From contig BQUP01000002.1 in assembly GCA_022835595.1 (NCBI GenBank), forward strand, positions 1,846,534 to 1,910,533: a stretch of DNA of 64,000 nucleotides, written 5' to 3'. Position numbers and translations under genes: made by a program. This stretch comes from Cystobasidium ongulense. Its lineage: Eukaryota > Basidiomycota > Cystobasidiomycetes > Cystobasidiales > Cystobasidiaceae. The notes below the pieces were generated by a model. The model made no database searches. It saw only the letters and a program-made list of their open reading frames with translations, and was not told the DNA's origin. Below are positions 43,567-54,770 of this stretch, piece by piece; position 1 is the stretch's first letter, and each line of letters begins with the position of its first letter.

Positions 43567-46041
43567 ATGGCGGAACCGAAGTCTGGCGGCATAAACCATC
43601 CTATCAAGGACTATCACCAGGACGAGCAAAAGCAACAGTATGTCTATACCACTAGCAACGGTGTTCGTACGTTCATCCCCTCCAAGTCGCGCTATAGCAG
43701 GTAAGTATGCTGAAGTGTCATCCAACTAGCCATGCCCCACGCGTACGAAAGCCAGGTACGCAGACCACTCGCATACAAGATAGAGCTATATTAAACATCA
43801 GTCTTCTCGCAGCGCATCGGAAATAATGGACCCCTGCTCTTGCAAGACTTCCACCTGGTGGATCTCCTCTCACACTTCGACCGAGAGCGTATACCAGAAA
43901 GAGTAGTACATGCCAAAGGAGCTGGTGCACATGGCACATTTACATGCACCAAAACTCTCGAAGACATTTGCCTGGCCGATTGCTTCTCGCAAGAAGGCCT
44001 GGAGTGTCCCATTACCGTCCGCTTCAGCGTGAGTATGCAGTATTCTTCAGCAGGCGCACAGTAGGTACCGTACTTCTGTAGTAGTACTGAATCCGCCAAC
44101 GCTATTAATAGACTGTAGGAGGTGAAGCGGGAAGCGCAGATACCGCAAGAGATCCTAGAGGATTCGCTACAAAGCTCAAGACGAGAGAAGGAAACATGGA
44201 CTGGGTTTTCAACAATAGTGAGTGGCGCTCATCCGATCTGAAGAATTGTGTCACGGAATACTGAGGTACGGACATCTCAGCACCTGTATTCTTCCTCAGA
44301 GACCCTGCCAAGGCGAGAAAGTTGGCCTTGCCCAAAGAGTCCGGTACGCTGACTTGCATTCTCGGCACCTTGGTAGTTTCCCCATTTCATACACACGCAA
44401 AAGCGCGACCCGCAGACGCACCTAGGGAGTGGAGATGACAGCACAATCTTCTGGGACTATATGAGCCAGGTAAGGGTGTCGCATTGAGTTTGCATCGCAC
44501 AAGTGCCTTACCTTTTGCACATTGCCACAGAACCCCGAATCCATACATCAAGTTATGATACTATTCGGTGACCGGTACGTCCAAGAAATCGGAACATGCA
44601 GTACATGTTCCTGAAACTTGTGTGTGATACCTAGCGGCATCCCAGATGGTTATCGTAAAATGCAAGGATACTCAGGTCATACTCTCAAGATGGTCAATAA
44701 GTCAGGAAACTGGTTCTACGTGCAGATACACTGCCTTTCGCAACAAGGCGTTTCTTTCTTAAGTCAAGCAAAAGCAACTGAACTAGCTGGTACTGCTCCA
44801 GATTATGCTACACGGGATCTTTTCGAGGCTATTGATAGGGGAGAGCATCCCGAGTGGAAATGTTACGTTCAAGGTGTGTTAGAACTCACGCATCGAGCGT
44901 GCACGCAGGATGAGCTTTCTTGCCGATGGGCAGCGGCAATTTCGAATTTGCAAACTGACCCGAGATTCACAGTAATGACGCCGCAACAGGCCGAAAAGGC
45001 AAAGTACAATGTTTTCGATCTAACGAAGACTTGGCCAAGAGATGAATATCCGCTTCGTAAGTGGGAGATTATTGGATGCGTGCCATTCGTAGTCTTTGGC
45101 AGGCTAATTGAAAAGCGTGATATAGGCGAATTCGGCAAGATCAAACTGGACCGCAATCCAGCCAATTATTTCGCGGAGGTTGAGCAGGTGGCATTCAACC
45201 CTGCCCATCTGGGTCAGTTCGAGTCCTGGTATTAAGAGGGTTACCTAGCGTTGAAGTCATTACTTATTGCAGTACCTGGCGTCGAACCCTCAGCGGATCC
45301 GGTTCTTCAAAGTCGCTTGTTCTCATATCCTGATGCTCACCGTTATCGCATAAGCGCAAACTACCAGCAGCTCCCTGTGAACCAGCATATCGTACCCTTC
45401 CCGACTGGTTCCTTCCAACGAGATGGTCAAATGGTGCGTGTTGAGCCAAATTTGAGTCGAATCAAGTCAATGCTGATGCTGCCCTTCTTTGTTAGGCTTT
45501 CTACAATCAAGGCAGTCGCGCGAACTACATCAGCAGCATTCATCCACCTACGTTCCGAGAAAGAAGTGTACCCTTGGAAACTACGCATAGCAAATTCACC
45601 GGTAATGCCATTGCATTCCTGAGTGAATTGCAACCTATCGACTTCGAGCAGCCACGCGCACTTTATCGTAAAGTAATGGCTAAGCAAACGGGAGCGCAAG
45701 AGCGACTCGTACAGAATCTTGCTGGGCACATGAAGAATTGCCGGAAACCTGAGATAATACTTCAACAGCTTGCTATCTTTCATGAAGTCGACACTGAGCT
45801 TGCAAGGCGCTTGTCTGTAGCAGTTGGCTTCAGCGGGTATTCTCAAGGGGTCAAGAGCTTGAAGTTCAACGGTAGGCTGTATACTCTATCTGCACATTAG
45901 GCCAAGGAAGCTAATGGCCATATCCCAGGCATACGTAATGGCTTCGACGTCAAGTTCAAGCACGTCGATGGTAAGGGCTACTGCAATGGGCACATGAACG
46001 GTCATCCTGCCGAAAATGCGTCGCCGTACCCCCGACTCTAA
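43567..46041 (+). CDS. Catalase (small-subunit, haem-type)
   Basis: Haem catalase converting hydrogen peroxide to water and oxygen, 553 aa, of the small-subunit clade used in peroxisome or cytosol. Exons: 43567-43666, 43802-44028, 44112-44217, 44281-44312, 44377-44469, 44531-44574, 44635-44873, 44973-45056, 45126-45212, 45273-45433, 45496-45871, 45929-46041. The distal His lies in [13 protein letters not shown] (about residue 68), the active-site region continues with [18 protein letters not shown] and the proximal haem-ligand Tyr is in [39 protein letters not shown] and [11 protein letters not shown] are also typical. The intron after DPAK starts with GC (GC-AG). The 99-nt intron at 44874 is stop-free and in frame, but removing it restores YVQVMTPQQ. 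The end (YPRL) is not a clear peroxisomal signal. The first junction (V|L) is uncertain. Confidence 0.93.
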
Positions 46042-46265
46042 TAGAATGTAATTCGGTTTCTGCAGACATCAGCTAATACAGAGGGTCGGTAGTCGGGCGA
46101 ACCTGTTGATGCATGTGTTGTGCAAAAATCTCCCTGATTTCGTGTTGAAACTATGTCACAGAATGTCGCCCCTAACTAAGTACAAGTTGAATCGATTGTC
46201 TTGGTCGTATGTAACATTACTCATGTATCGCCTTAAACTAACTTTCCTTCGGAATTTCTCCCAAA

Positions 46266-48228
46266 TTACCACTTGAAGCGGAACTCTGGGTGCTCGTTGC
46301 CCAGCTCGTCGATTTCATTTTGAGTCTTGCCTTCGAGAACGTAGTCACGACCACCCTGGTCACGTAGTACGTTCTCGCGACGGTCGTACCACATAAGAGC
46401 AGCAGCTAGAAGCTGACTGGCAATCACGACAGACAAGTTCAAGCCATTACCGATCATGTAGCGCGGCGCATCCTTGGGAAGGAAAGACCAAGCGGCGACT
46501 GCAGCAGACAATCAGGTTAGACCTACACTTAAGGTGACATTCTTTCAGAACATACCGATAGATCCGAGTGTGCCAAGGCCGACAAGTAGACCAGCGCAGA
46601 CCGCTCTCATTTGATCAAGACCGGCATTTCCCATTCCCCAACTCAACCAGATGGGTCCAGGAGTGTAGACACCCATAGTGCAGAGGAAAACGCCAGCGTA
46701 GCGCGTTTTTGTGGCCGAGAGAGGGGTGCCGAGGAAAATGGCAAACCCAACAACAGCGAAAAGATTGACTGCGAGAATGCAATAAGCTCGTCTATCGTAG
46801 TGTGCACTAGCCCAACTGAACACCATTGAAACTGATTCGGGAAAAGTGGTCAGCAGCCTTCCCGGTCTGCAGAATGGATAACCAACAATTGTGACTCACT
46901 GACGAAGGCAACGGCATAGACGGGAATGGTTTTGACCTGAGTCTCAAGGACAGTGAAAGTTGGGTCAATGGCGCGGACTGAACGGCAAGGTCAGCTTGGT
47001 TTCGCGCGTTTGGGCCTGTTGTGCGTCCACCAAACTCACTGATAGTAGGCATGAAAAGGGCAAGACCTTGTAGGGACAAACTGGAAAGACCGAATCCGAG
47101 TGCACATGCAAATGTCTATACGATGAGAACGTTGTCAGCTTTTTTCTGTAATATCTTTTGCAACAAGATGGGCATGCCTACATTCAAGTTGCGGAATGCC
47201 TTAAGAACGAGCTTAATTTTGGTAGCTTCAATAAGGACCTTGGCACCAGCCTGGTCTCGTCGAACACGTGCATCGGCCATTATGCGTTCTTCAGCATTTA
47301 GGAACTTTGCAGTTGCAGGCTCATTGGGAACAACGAAAAAGGCAAAGATGCCTCCTGCGATAGTAATGATACCTTCAAAAAAGAAGATAGCCTTCCATGA
47401 AGGAAAGGCGGAGACGTTGACTTGCAAGAAGCCGTAAGCCTATCAAATGGGTAGTCATCAGAGTTGATCAAATCAGGAGTGCTCGTGAGAGGCATGACTT
47501 ACCAGAGCACCGCCGAACATGCCGGCGATTGCAGCAGACGAAGCAAAGATAGCTGTGCGGAGCACCAGCTCTCGACGCGTGTAGAACCGTGCCAGGACAA
47601 CGAGGTAGGCAGGCATGAGACCTCCTTCGGCGATTCCAAGAGCGATACGGACACCTATCAGCTCGCCGAAGTTGCCGATGAGGGAGGTCAATGTGGTAAC
47701 AACGCCAAAGGAGACGATGATGGTAGGAATCCAAATTCTGGCGCCGACTTTGCGAAGTACAAGATTGGAGGGAACTTCGATGGCGGCGTAGAAGATGTAG
47801 AAGATGGATAGACCGATGTTGTACATCTGTAATCATATTACAAAAAGATCGGCATGTAAGTCTCACACGCCAACCAAACCCAGGAACAAGGTAGGAATCT
47901 TACGTAGCCTGTAAGACCGAGATCTTTTTCAAGACCAGCTACCTTGGCGTTACCTATGTTTGTTCTGGCAAGACAGCGCAACGGTCAGTGCACCATACGT
48001 TTAAATGCACAAATCAGACTGGGCTCACCTGTCCAGGAAACACAGCATGTATAAAAAGAAGAACAATGGCATGATGTAGAGATCCAGCTTGCGGACAAGC
48101 TTGCGTTCGGCGGCATGGTCGATAGGCTGAATGGGAGTTGGGACTGCACCCGACTTCTCGGAATCACGAGTGTAGTCTTCGTCGATGGAGTCCGCAGACT
48201 TGAGTTGTGGCGAATGTTCAGCGGCCAT
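46266..48228 (-). CDS. Dal5/allantoate-permease family MFS transporter
   Basis: Proton-coupled carboxylate or vitamin permease of the anion:cation symporter (Dal5/Tna1) branch of the major facilitator superfamily, 501 aa, 12 predicted membrane helices, plasma membrane. Exons (minus): 48029-48228, 47904-47964, 47503-47826, 47182-47439, 47040-47115, 46900-46977, 46556-46831, 46266-46498; phases agree. Family signature: RKLDLYIMPLFFFLYMLCFLDR then NIGNAKVAGLEKDLGL in helix 1 and loop, IFYIFYAAIEVPSNL, RIALGIAEGGLMPAYLVVLARFYTRRE, and GNGLNLS near helix 11. The cytosolic N-terminus is charged. The ATG at 48228 is preferred; an upstream TTG at 48243 is not a likely fungal start. Substrate (allantoate, nicotinate, pantothenate, biotin or other) cannot be told. 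Confidence 0.92.
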
Positions 48229-48673
48229 AGTTGCGTATGTCAAGTAGAAAGCAAGATCTCCTAGGGCCGGTACGAAAATTCGCTACGCGTCTCTAGATAG
48301 GTCTTGCGGGGTGGGAAGAAAGAAGGAGGAGAGAGCGTGGGGACCCAGTCAAGCTCTGTTACGATGAGCTCGTGAACTATGCGGAGGGAGTGACGCGCCT
48401 TTGGAGGAGCTTTGGTTCTTTTCTGCGCCTGGTAGAGCGACGAGCAACCAGGGCCGACCGTTTAGCCAGCGTCCTGTTGGGCTACAGGGGGATAAATCGA
48501 TCAGTGGCTCAACGCTTTGAGTTACAAAAGGCAGATCCGCCAAGGCGCGGCCGTCTGGAATGCGAGAAGGCTGAAAATTTCGACCGATGCCGGAGGAGGA
48601 GGAGGAAAGCGCCTTAACAGCCGCCAGCTTCGGGGGATTTAACTCGCATTGCCGATATCCGGGGAAGTAACAC

Positions 48674-48680
48674 TATAAAG
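48674..48680 (+). promoter_or_regulatory. TATA-box-like element TATAAAG
   Basis: CACTATAAAG stands about 50 bp upstream of the ATG at 48726, the usual interval if transcription starts roughly 30 bp downstream of the box. It is the main support, besides the signal peptide, for the small frame that follows. Confidence 0.4.
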
Positions 48681-48725
48681 TGCGGTTCACCAGGAGAATT
48701 TCAAGCCTGAACCCACAACCTGGCC

Positions 48726-49037
48726 ATGCATACGCAGCGGGTGCTTTTCGCTGCCCTATGGTTTCTCGGAGTGCTAGGCACTACAGACACCGTGTGCGCA
48801 CTCTCATCTTCAGCTTCAGACCTGGTATTAGTCGAATCTTCGCCCGAGCAGCAGCATATCGATGGCTTTATGGGCTCTTCGACTCTTGTGGACCCGACCT
48901 GTCCGGTTGTGTTCTTTACGGAATTGCATACAGTTACCGTTATGCGACGAGGAAATGGAGATGCACTGCGATTGCAAGCTGGCACGGTGACTTCGAGTCA
49001 GTCGGGAATGAGAAGCAGATCAGACTTGGAACCTTGA
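48726..49037 (+). CDS. Possible small secreted protein
   Basis: Single-exon frame of 103 codons beginning with a good signal-peptide shape: MHTQR, a hydrophobic stretch (VLFAALWFLGVLG) and a likely cleavage near TVCA|LS. The mature part of about 78 residues has one further Cys only and no recognised domain. A TATA-like box lies about 50 bp upstream. It could equally be a chance frame, or the first exon of a spliced gene. Small fast-evolving secreted proteins are common in fungi, but nothing here indicates a role. Confidence 0.3.
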   Translation: MHTQRVLFAALWFLGVLGTTDTVCALSSSASDLVLVESSPEQQHIDGFMGSSTLVDPTCPVVFFTELHTVTVMRRGNGDALRLQAGTVTSSQSGMRSRSDLEP

Positions 49038-49576
49038 AGCGTCGGGAAGAACGCCCACTTGTGTCCGATTATAGAACCTGCATGGCGAAATAACAACGTA
49101 GACGATGGAACAAGTAACTTAGGGTGTGGCACATGAGAGCCCGACGTGCCCAACGAGGAAACAGTGATACTCAGTCAGTCATGCATCGACACCGTCTTCA
49201 GCAACTGCAGTGTTGTCTGGACGCCGAACGCGTGGTCCGTTGTCTTTTGGCCGTGGATGTGCCTGGAGCTCTTGCTGCTGCTTCTTCTTGCACCATGACC
49301 ATGCAGCCAGATGGCATGCATGTCGAAGCCACCTGCATGTCAGCGGAACACCAGACCTTCTGCCAATGCGAGCTGCCCGCCGTTGCTTGCTCGCACGGCC
49401 GTCTGCTGTCTGCCTCAGAGTGTGCCGGCGGCTCAGCGGATCCTCGACAACTCTCGACCTTCTTCGCTTTCTTTCTCACCTTTAGATGCACAGGCTGGCA
49501 AAACGGCCAGCATGCTGCGGGTAGACCTAACTGAGCTTCACTGACAGTCCAGCCATCGATACACACATCTCCTACC

Positions 49577-52500
49577 ATGTCCGACCAGCCAGTTCAAGCT
49601 GCTTCCCACAAGCGCGTCGCCGATCACGCAGACGATGGTTTTGACGACTTCGACGAAGGCAGCGCAGCCAAGCGACGCCGCATGCGGTACAGAGTCGCCT
49701 GTCTGCCTTGTCAGCGGAAGAAGTGCAAGTGTGGGTGCTGCTTGTTGCTCGTGCTGTGACAGAAGTCTCAGCTCATAGCATTGTATACAGGCGATGGCGG
49801 GGCACCGTGTGCTTCGTGTCAACGTGAGGCTTTCAGCTGCATTCATCATAGCGGCCGAGCTTGAAGTTAACTCCACCCACAGAACGCAAGTGTACCGACA
49901 AATGCGAATGTGAGGGTGTCGTTGTATCAGGCTGGGTATGCGCTAACGGGAATTATTCCCAGATGGCCCGGTCAAGTTCAAGGATGGCTCGGTTGCCCAG
50001 CTCGAATATGCCGACCTCAAGCGCAGGGTGATGCAGGTGTGTTTATGTCTGCTTTCGGTGCCCAACATACTATACTAAGCTTGTCATGCTACTTCCCGGC
50101 AGCTTGAAGCAAAACTTAACAGGCTCGACCATCTATTCCCACCGGAAGACCACGACACCAAGCCAATCGCTTCGACAAGCCGTGCCATCTCAGAAGCACC
50201 TGCCCTGTCTCTGCAGATCAGTCAAGAAGAGTCTGAGAGCGACAATATGAGCGAGACCGGTCAAGCCTACGAGGATGCGGCCGAGACAGCGGCGATGCTA
50301 CTCGAAGAGAAGACTTTAGGGTGAGTGACCTTCGTGCTAATGCATGGAAAGTTGCGGAATGCTTGACTCGCATTATATACCTAGACGAGAGCAATATGGG
50401 CCTCTTGGAGGGTCTAGAACAGTCATTCATGGCAACTTCACTAAACCAGCAAGAGATGCTGCAGTTTCCTCAAGTCACGCTACATACGCAGAGGAAGGAA
50501 ACTTCAGGACAGATATAACTCACAACTCCCTGACCCATGGAAGCAGGTCGAGACGGCAGATGCCATTCGCTCGTCAGGCAGCAATGTCAGAGCTTATAGA
50601 GGCGATTCCTTCGCCTGAATTAGGCGATTTCCTGGTTTCGGAGCGTGAGTCACGGTCAAATCTTGGCTGAACACTACTGCACGAACTGAGTCGCTGGCAT
50701 TTAAAGACCTGAACAGCCTCGACTGGGTGTATAAGGTGATTCATCGTGGACTTTTCCTCGATGAAATACAACAGCTCTGGTCGCATATACGCAATGGTAC
50801 TGCGGATCAGATAGACCCAGCGTGGCTTGCGCTGTTTTTCATGGTACGGCTTGAGATCGTGTTCTACAGTCATGCAAGTTGGCGCTCACTGACTTGGACA
50901 AACTCCACAGGTTCTCAGCTGGCCGGCACATACTGACTTGGTCAGACGGGCTGTTCCAGCCCTGTACAATCTACACGCCAAGGATATCGAAGCAATGGCA
51001 GAACGCTGGCGTCATTGTGCGGAAAAGGCTTTATTGCTTGCCGACTGGGCTGGAACGCCTCAAGTCCGGGTACTTCAAGCTTTGTGTTTGATCATGAACT
51101 ATCAAGAAGGGAAGGCTGCTTACCCAGCAGCAGGAAATACAGGTTCGTAGAACACTTCTGTACGCAGTGATATGCTCAAGGCTCGTTTCGCTCACGCTCT
51201 CCCTCTCTGGAATAGCTTTCTATATCTGGCTAGCTTCAACCGTCCGAATCGCACAGTGAGCTCAAGCTGTTGTACTTACACTTGAAAGACTGATGGATAC
51301 TCTCTTTGTTTTCAGAATCATGAAATTAGATAGAGCGGACGAGCAGGATAGCACGTGGCTTGCAACTGATCCCGCTTTTCCTCCTGGGCCATCCGGCATC
51401 AAGCAAGAGACTTGCCGTCGAATATGGTCTCTTCTGCTTGTTTCTGATTGGGTTTTCAACTCTCATGGAGGTCGTCCGAGCATTCTTTTCGGCAGCTGTA
51501 AGTAACACTTCGTATCACACATGTTCGTGCTGACGTTTGACTTTACAGTCACTACACCCGATCCTAAGCGCGTTAACGATGAGGATCTAGGTCGTTCTCT
51601 GCTTTACACCGAACGAGCGCCTCATGAGCTCACCGATGTTGACTTTTTTACGGTATCTGATCACTGTGGTCCAGCTCCTAAAGGTGACGCTGATGAACAA
51701 ACCTCCGTTTCTACTTTATGTTTAGGTCAGGCTCGGTCTAGCCAAGTTCCAGCACGCTGTCAACAAGTTTTGGGCCTCATCTACAAAGACCTACCAGATG
51801 ATTCTCGAACTCGATACAAATCTGCAGCGCAGCTTGGCCGAAATCCCTGCTACAGTTCAGAGCTCAAATGCTTACAACAAGCCACATCGTAAGATCACGC
51901 TGATTTGCCTTATGAGCTGGTTTGTGTACTGAACATCACGAATGCAGATCGAAGTGTAGCCTTGTGTGTTCTTCACAATCGCGTAAGCACACTATCGTCG
52001 ACTGCAGAGGCGGAAGACGATAATGCTGACTCGCGCTCGGGAAATGTGATGTTAGCGACTCCGTCTCCACAGACCTTTTCTCATCAGAGGTCTCCGAGGG
52101 CCGTCGAGTCGATATGCAGCTTCAGCTCACCAGTGCATCGAGAGCGCTGCGACTATATGCTCATCCCTTGATGCTATTGTCGACGCACAGAAGCTTGATG
52201 TCTTCTGGTATATCTTTAGCCAAGTAAGTAGTTTGGAGCTCTTTACTTGCTCGTCCGTAATGTATAGCCGAGTACATCCAACAGGTATTGGCGGCGGTCA
52301 TATGTCTTTTCGGTACGTGTCATTACCTTGCTCGACTGGAACATTGTCTAAAATCGACACTGCAGTTGATCATTTTCACCGAGTCATGACGATCCCAGAG
52401 AACGTCAAGCTGGCTATCAGCAATCCAAGCATAGTGCGTGCTGAAGTCGCTCTTATCGCAAGACAGTTTCTTATCTTTGTTCATGGCGCAGGCTTCAGCC

Positions 52501-52941
52501 AGACGGCTGTACGAAGCTGGCCTCAATTCCACCGTGCCGAGCGTAGTTCAAGCAGCTCGGCGTGGTCGCACAGTAATCGAGGCTTTGTGCCAGTACGAAG
52601 ACGAGTTACGGAACGAAGGAGCTGGACCGACCGATATAGAAAAGAAATTGACAAGCATTCTACACCGGGCTGCCGAGCTTATCGAGAGAGCCGGACTAGA
52701 GAGCGCTGCTGCTTCACCTATAGCTGCGCCTGTACTCCTGTCGGATTTCTTGGCTCTCGATACCTATTCAAACATCTTGGGTGATGATTCAGAATGCCTA
52801 GCACCACAGACAGGCGAATTTCTCCTTCAAGGTCAAGATAATCCAGTCCCCCTTCAGAATGGATGGTTAGGCGAAGGCGGGCTGGTGGACTGGAGTCGGA
52901 TTTTCATGAATACTGGTGATCCGGGTCTTTTTGGGCCGTAA
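49577..52941 (+). CDS. Zn2Cys6 fungal transcription factor
   Basis: Nuclear DNA-binding regulator of about 785 aa. A nuclear-localisation-like AAKRRRMRYR precedes the binuclear zinc cluster ACLPCQRKKCKCDGGAPC-ASCQ..KCTDKCEYG, assembled over four exons, then a heptad segment (YADLKRRVMQLEAKLNRLDHLF) typical of the dimerisation helix. The middle has fungal-specific regulatory-domain features (FYIWLASTVRIAQIMKLDR, ETCRRIWSLLLVSDWVF, RPSILFG). Exons: 49577-49730, 49791-49823, 49883-49909, 49963-50036, 50103-50320, 50385-50644, 50707-50843, 50911-51142, 51216-51255, 51316-51497, 51549-51652, 51726-51888, 51948-51982, 52073-52223, 52285-52312, 52366-52433, 52492-52941. Exons 13 and 14 are out of phase by one base (LHNR | RPFLIRG), so either the model or the assembly is wrong there. 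Targets unknown; it is divergent from the Dal5-like permease. Confidence 0.85.
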
Positions 52942-53601
52942 TCTAGTCTGAGGTTTGGGCCACAGGAGCGAGGATGCGTGACATTTGCGTCCGTCTCATA
53001 AGAAGACATGGTTCGTTTGTACAGATGTGCTGCGTGTAGGTTATAACTTCCCTTAGTGTACATGAATAACATTATATGCAGGGACACTGGCTGAATTGAA
53101 TAATCGCGAAAGAGTCTATACTGATCGAGGGAAGCAGGCGAGCTGACGGGCTCTGATCTGGTCTACTCTACCCACTACACAATCATTGCTACAAGATGGA
53201 CAGAACAATAGCAACTGTCAAATCATGGGCATGGCAATGAATTCGAAGGACAGTCGCTGTCTGCGTGCCATGCCCTGCTTTGTAACCAAATCCGGAGGCG
53301 TAGATCCGGGAGAGGACAGAACAAGAGGATTCTTTCGCATTGTCACTAACATCAGCAAAGATCATCTGCACTGCATTGCGATAAAGATGCAGATGCAGAT
53401 CAGAAAGCTACATGAACAGTCGATGGAAGGTAAGAATCAAGATACAGAAAACGTTCAAATCGCGAGACGAGCAAAGTCTAATTTCAGTCTGTTCAGAGAG
53501 GCATATTCACACCGTCGAAAAGGTTAAACCGTCAGATGTCCACATAAGCGTAGGCCTGAGGAACCAGTCAAATATAGATGTATCTGGACGCGGTGTCATC
53601 C
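52942..53601. other. Convergent spacer, zinc-cluster factor / GPI protein
   Basis: About 660 bp between two 3' ends. A 113-codon plus frame (53186-53527) has no family features. Presumed 3' UTRs; no terminator-like structure or repeat stands out. Confidence 0.5.
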
Positions 53602-54770
53602 TCAACTGGATGCGACCAATAGCGCAGCCAAACCTGCGGCGCAGATCGTAACTCCAGACATCTGGAAGGAAGTAAAGCCTGCACCTGGCACAGTAGTGTT
53701 GAAAGGAACTTCGGAGCTCAATATTGATGATACGGAGCTGTACAATGGAGGTGGGATCAACAAATGATGAGTTTGCCGGTAAACCTCGTGGTCGAGGCAC
53801 AGGACTCAAGCTCACCTGGCAACAGAGTCAGTAAGTGCTGTACCAGTACTAGACGCAGCTATCTCAGTCGAGGTACTCGTGCCAGTGAAGGGAGCGGAGG
53901 AGGTGGAGTTCTGTGCACTAGTAGAGGCGGCGGTATCGGTCTCTGAAAAGGTTAAAGTACTGCTGGCCGCAGAACTGGCACTACCAGTAGTACTAGTAGA
54001 AGCGCTACCTGGAAGAACGACAGCTGTTTGACCAATGCAGGAATTCTCTGAGCCGGATTGAATCTTGATTGGGGACGAATAGGCAGCAGCGCCTGCTGAA
54101 TCTACCAGCTTGAGAGTGATTTCCGTGTCTGCTTTGAGATTGACGGTCCCTAAGATTAATATATCAAACGTCTATGTCAGAACCTTTGCCAGCACCAAAG
54201 AGCAAATAGAGAGATAATCGGCATCATTGACTTACAAACTATGTTACCCGAGGATCCAGTATGCTTGCCTAGATCGACTAGAGCAGGTGCAGATAGATCA
54301 CCTCCGGGACTAGGGTATGCATAGCAGAGGTGCGATTCAAGGGGATACCAATTTTCATAGGGACAGATCCGAATGGATGGATAAAATTGGTGAGATCAAG
54401 TGTCAGAGGAGGTCTTCATACGTAGATAACAGAGGGAATCTTGCTAGGGGGACGTACATAACTGAGAGGAATACGTCGCCGTCTGGAGCATCAGCCCAGT
54501 CGACAGCAATGGGCTGAAGAACAAGCAAGAGGTCAGGGTTCCGTTAAGCATTTGACGCAGAACATAATTGATGAGGAGACGCACTTGGCAGACTACGAGG
54601 CTACCAGAGAAAATTAAAAGTCAGAGAGACTGCACATGCGAAAGCGGATATTATTCATTATAAGCTTACGAAGGTGGACTCTTGATAGTAGCTGCGAGCA
54701 CGGACTGGCTCAGAGCTACGGCGCCAAAAAGAGCAGCAGCTGCAGTGGCATTGGTTGATTTGGAACGCAT
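53602..54770 (-). CDS. GPI-anchored Ser/Thr-rich wall protein, Kre9/Knh1-like N-domain
   Basis: Predicted cell-surface protein, 244 aa. Exons (minus): 54670-54770, 54585-54600, 54458-54513, 54422-54439, 54236-54309, 53816-54149, 53602-53737; all phases agree and the total is a whole number of codons. A signal peptide (MRSKSTNATAAAALFGAVALSQSVLA) is followed by an Ig-like fold of about 100 residues with CQPIAVDWADAPDGDVFLSV and NIVWTVNLKADTEITLKLVDSAG, resembling the Kre9/Knh1 family found in many GPI proteins, then about 75 Ser/Thr/Ala-rich residues and a C-terminal hydrophobic GPI-attachment signal (TICAAGLAALLVASS). Exons 2 and 4 are microexons (16 and 18 nt); both are required to keep phase and the family's strand order. 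Likely a wall glycoprotein; specific role unknown. Confidence 0.82.

Larger units (their letters stand above)
48229..49576. other. 1.35-kb region between permease and zinc-cluster regulator
   Basis: Divergent upstream region containing a possible small secreted protein (48726-49037, listed separately). Other open frames (49124-49534 plus, 49198-49578 minus) overlap on opposite strands and show no family features. It should also contain the promoters of the Dal5-like gene and the zinc-cluster gene. Confidence 0.45.

Noticed and set aside
48229-48243. Upstream TTG start for the Dal5-like permease
   Set aside because: Fungal nuclear genes start at ATG almost always; the ATG at 48228 gives a normal N-terminus.
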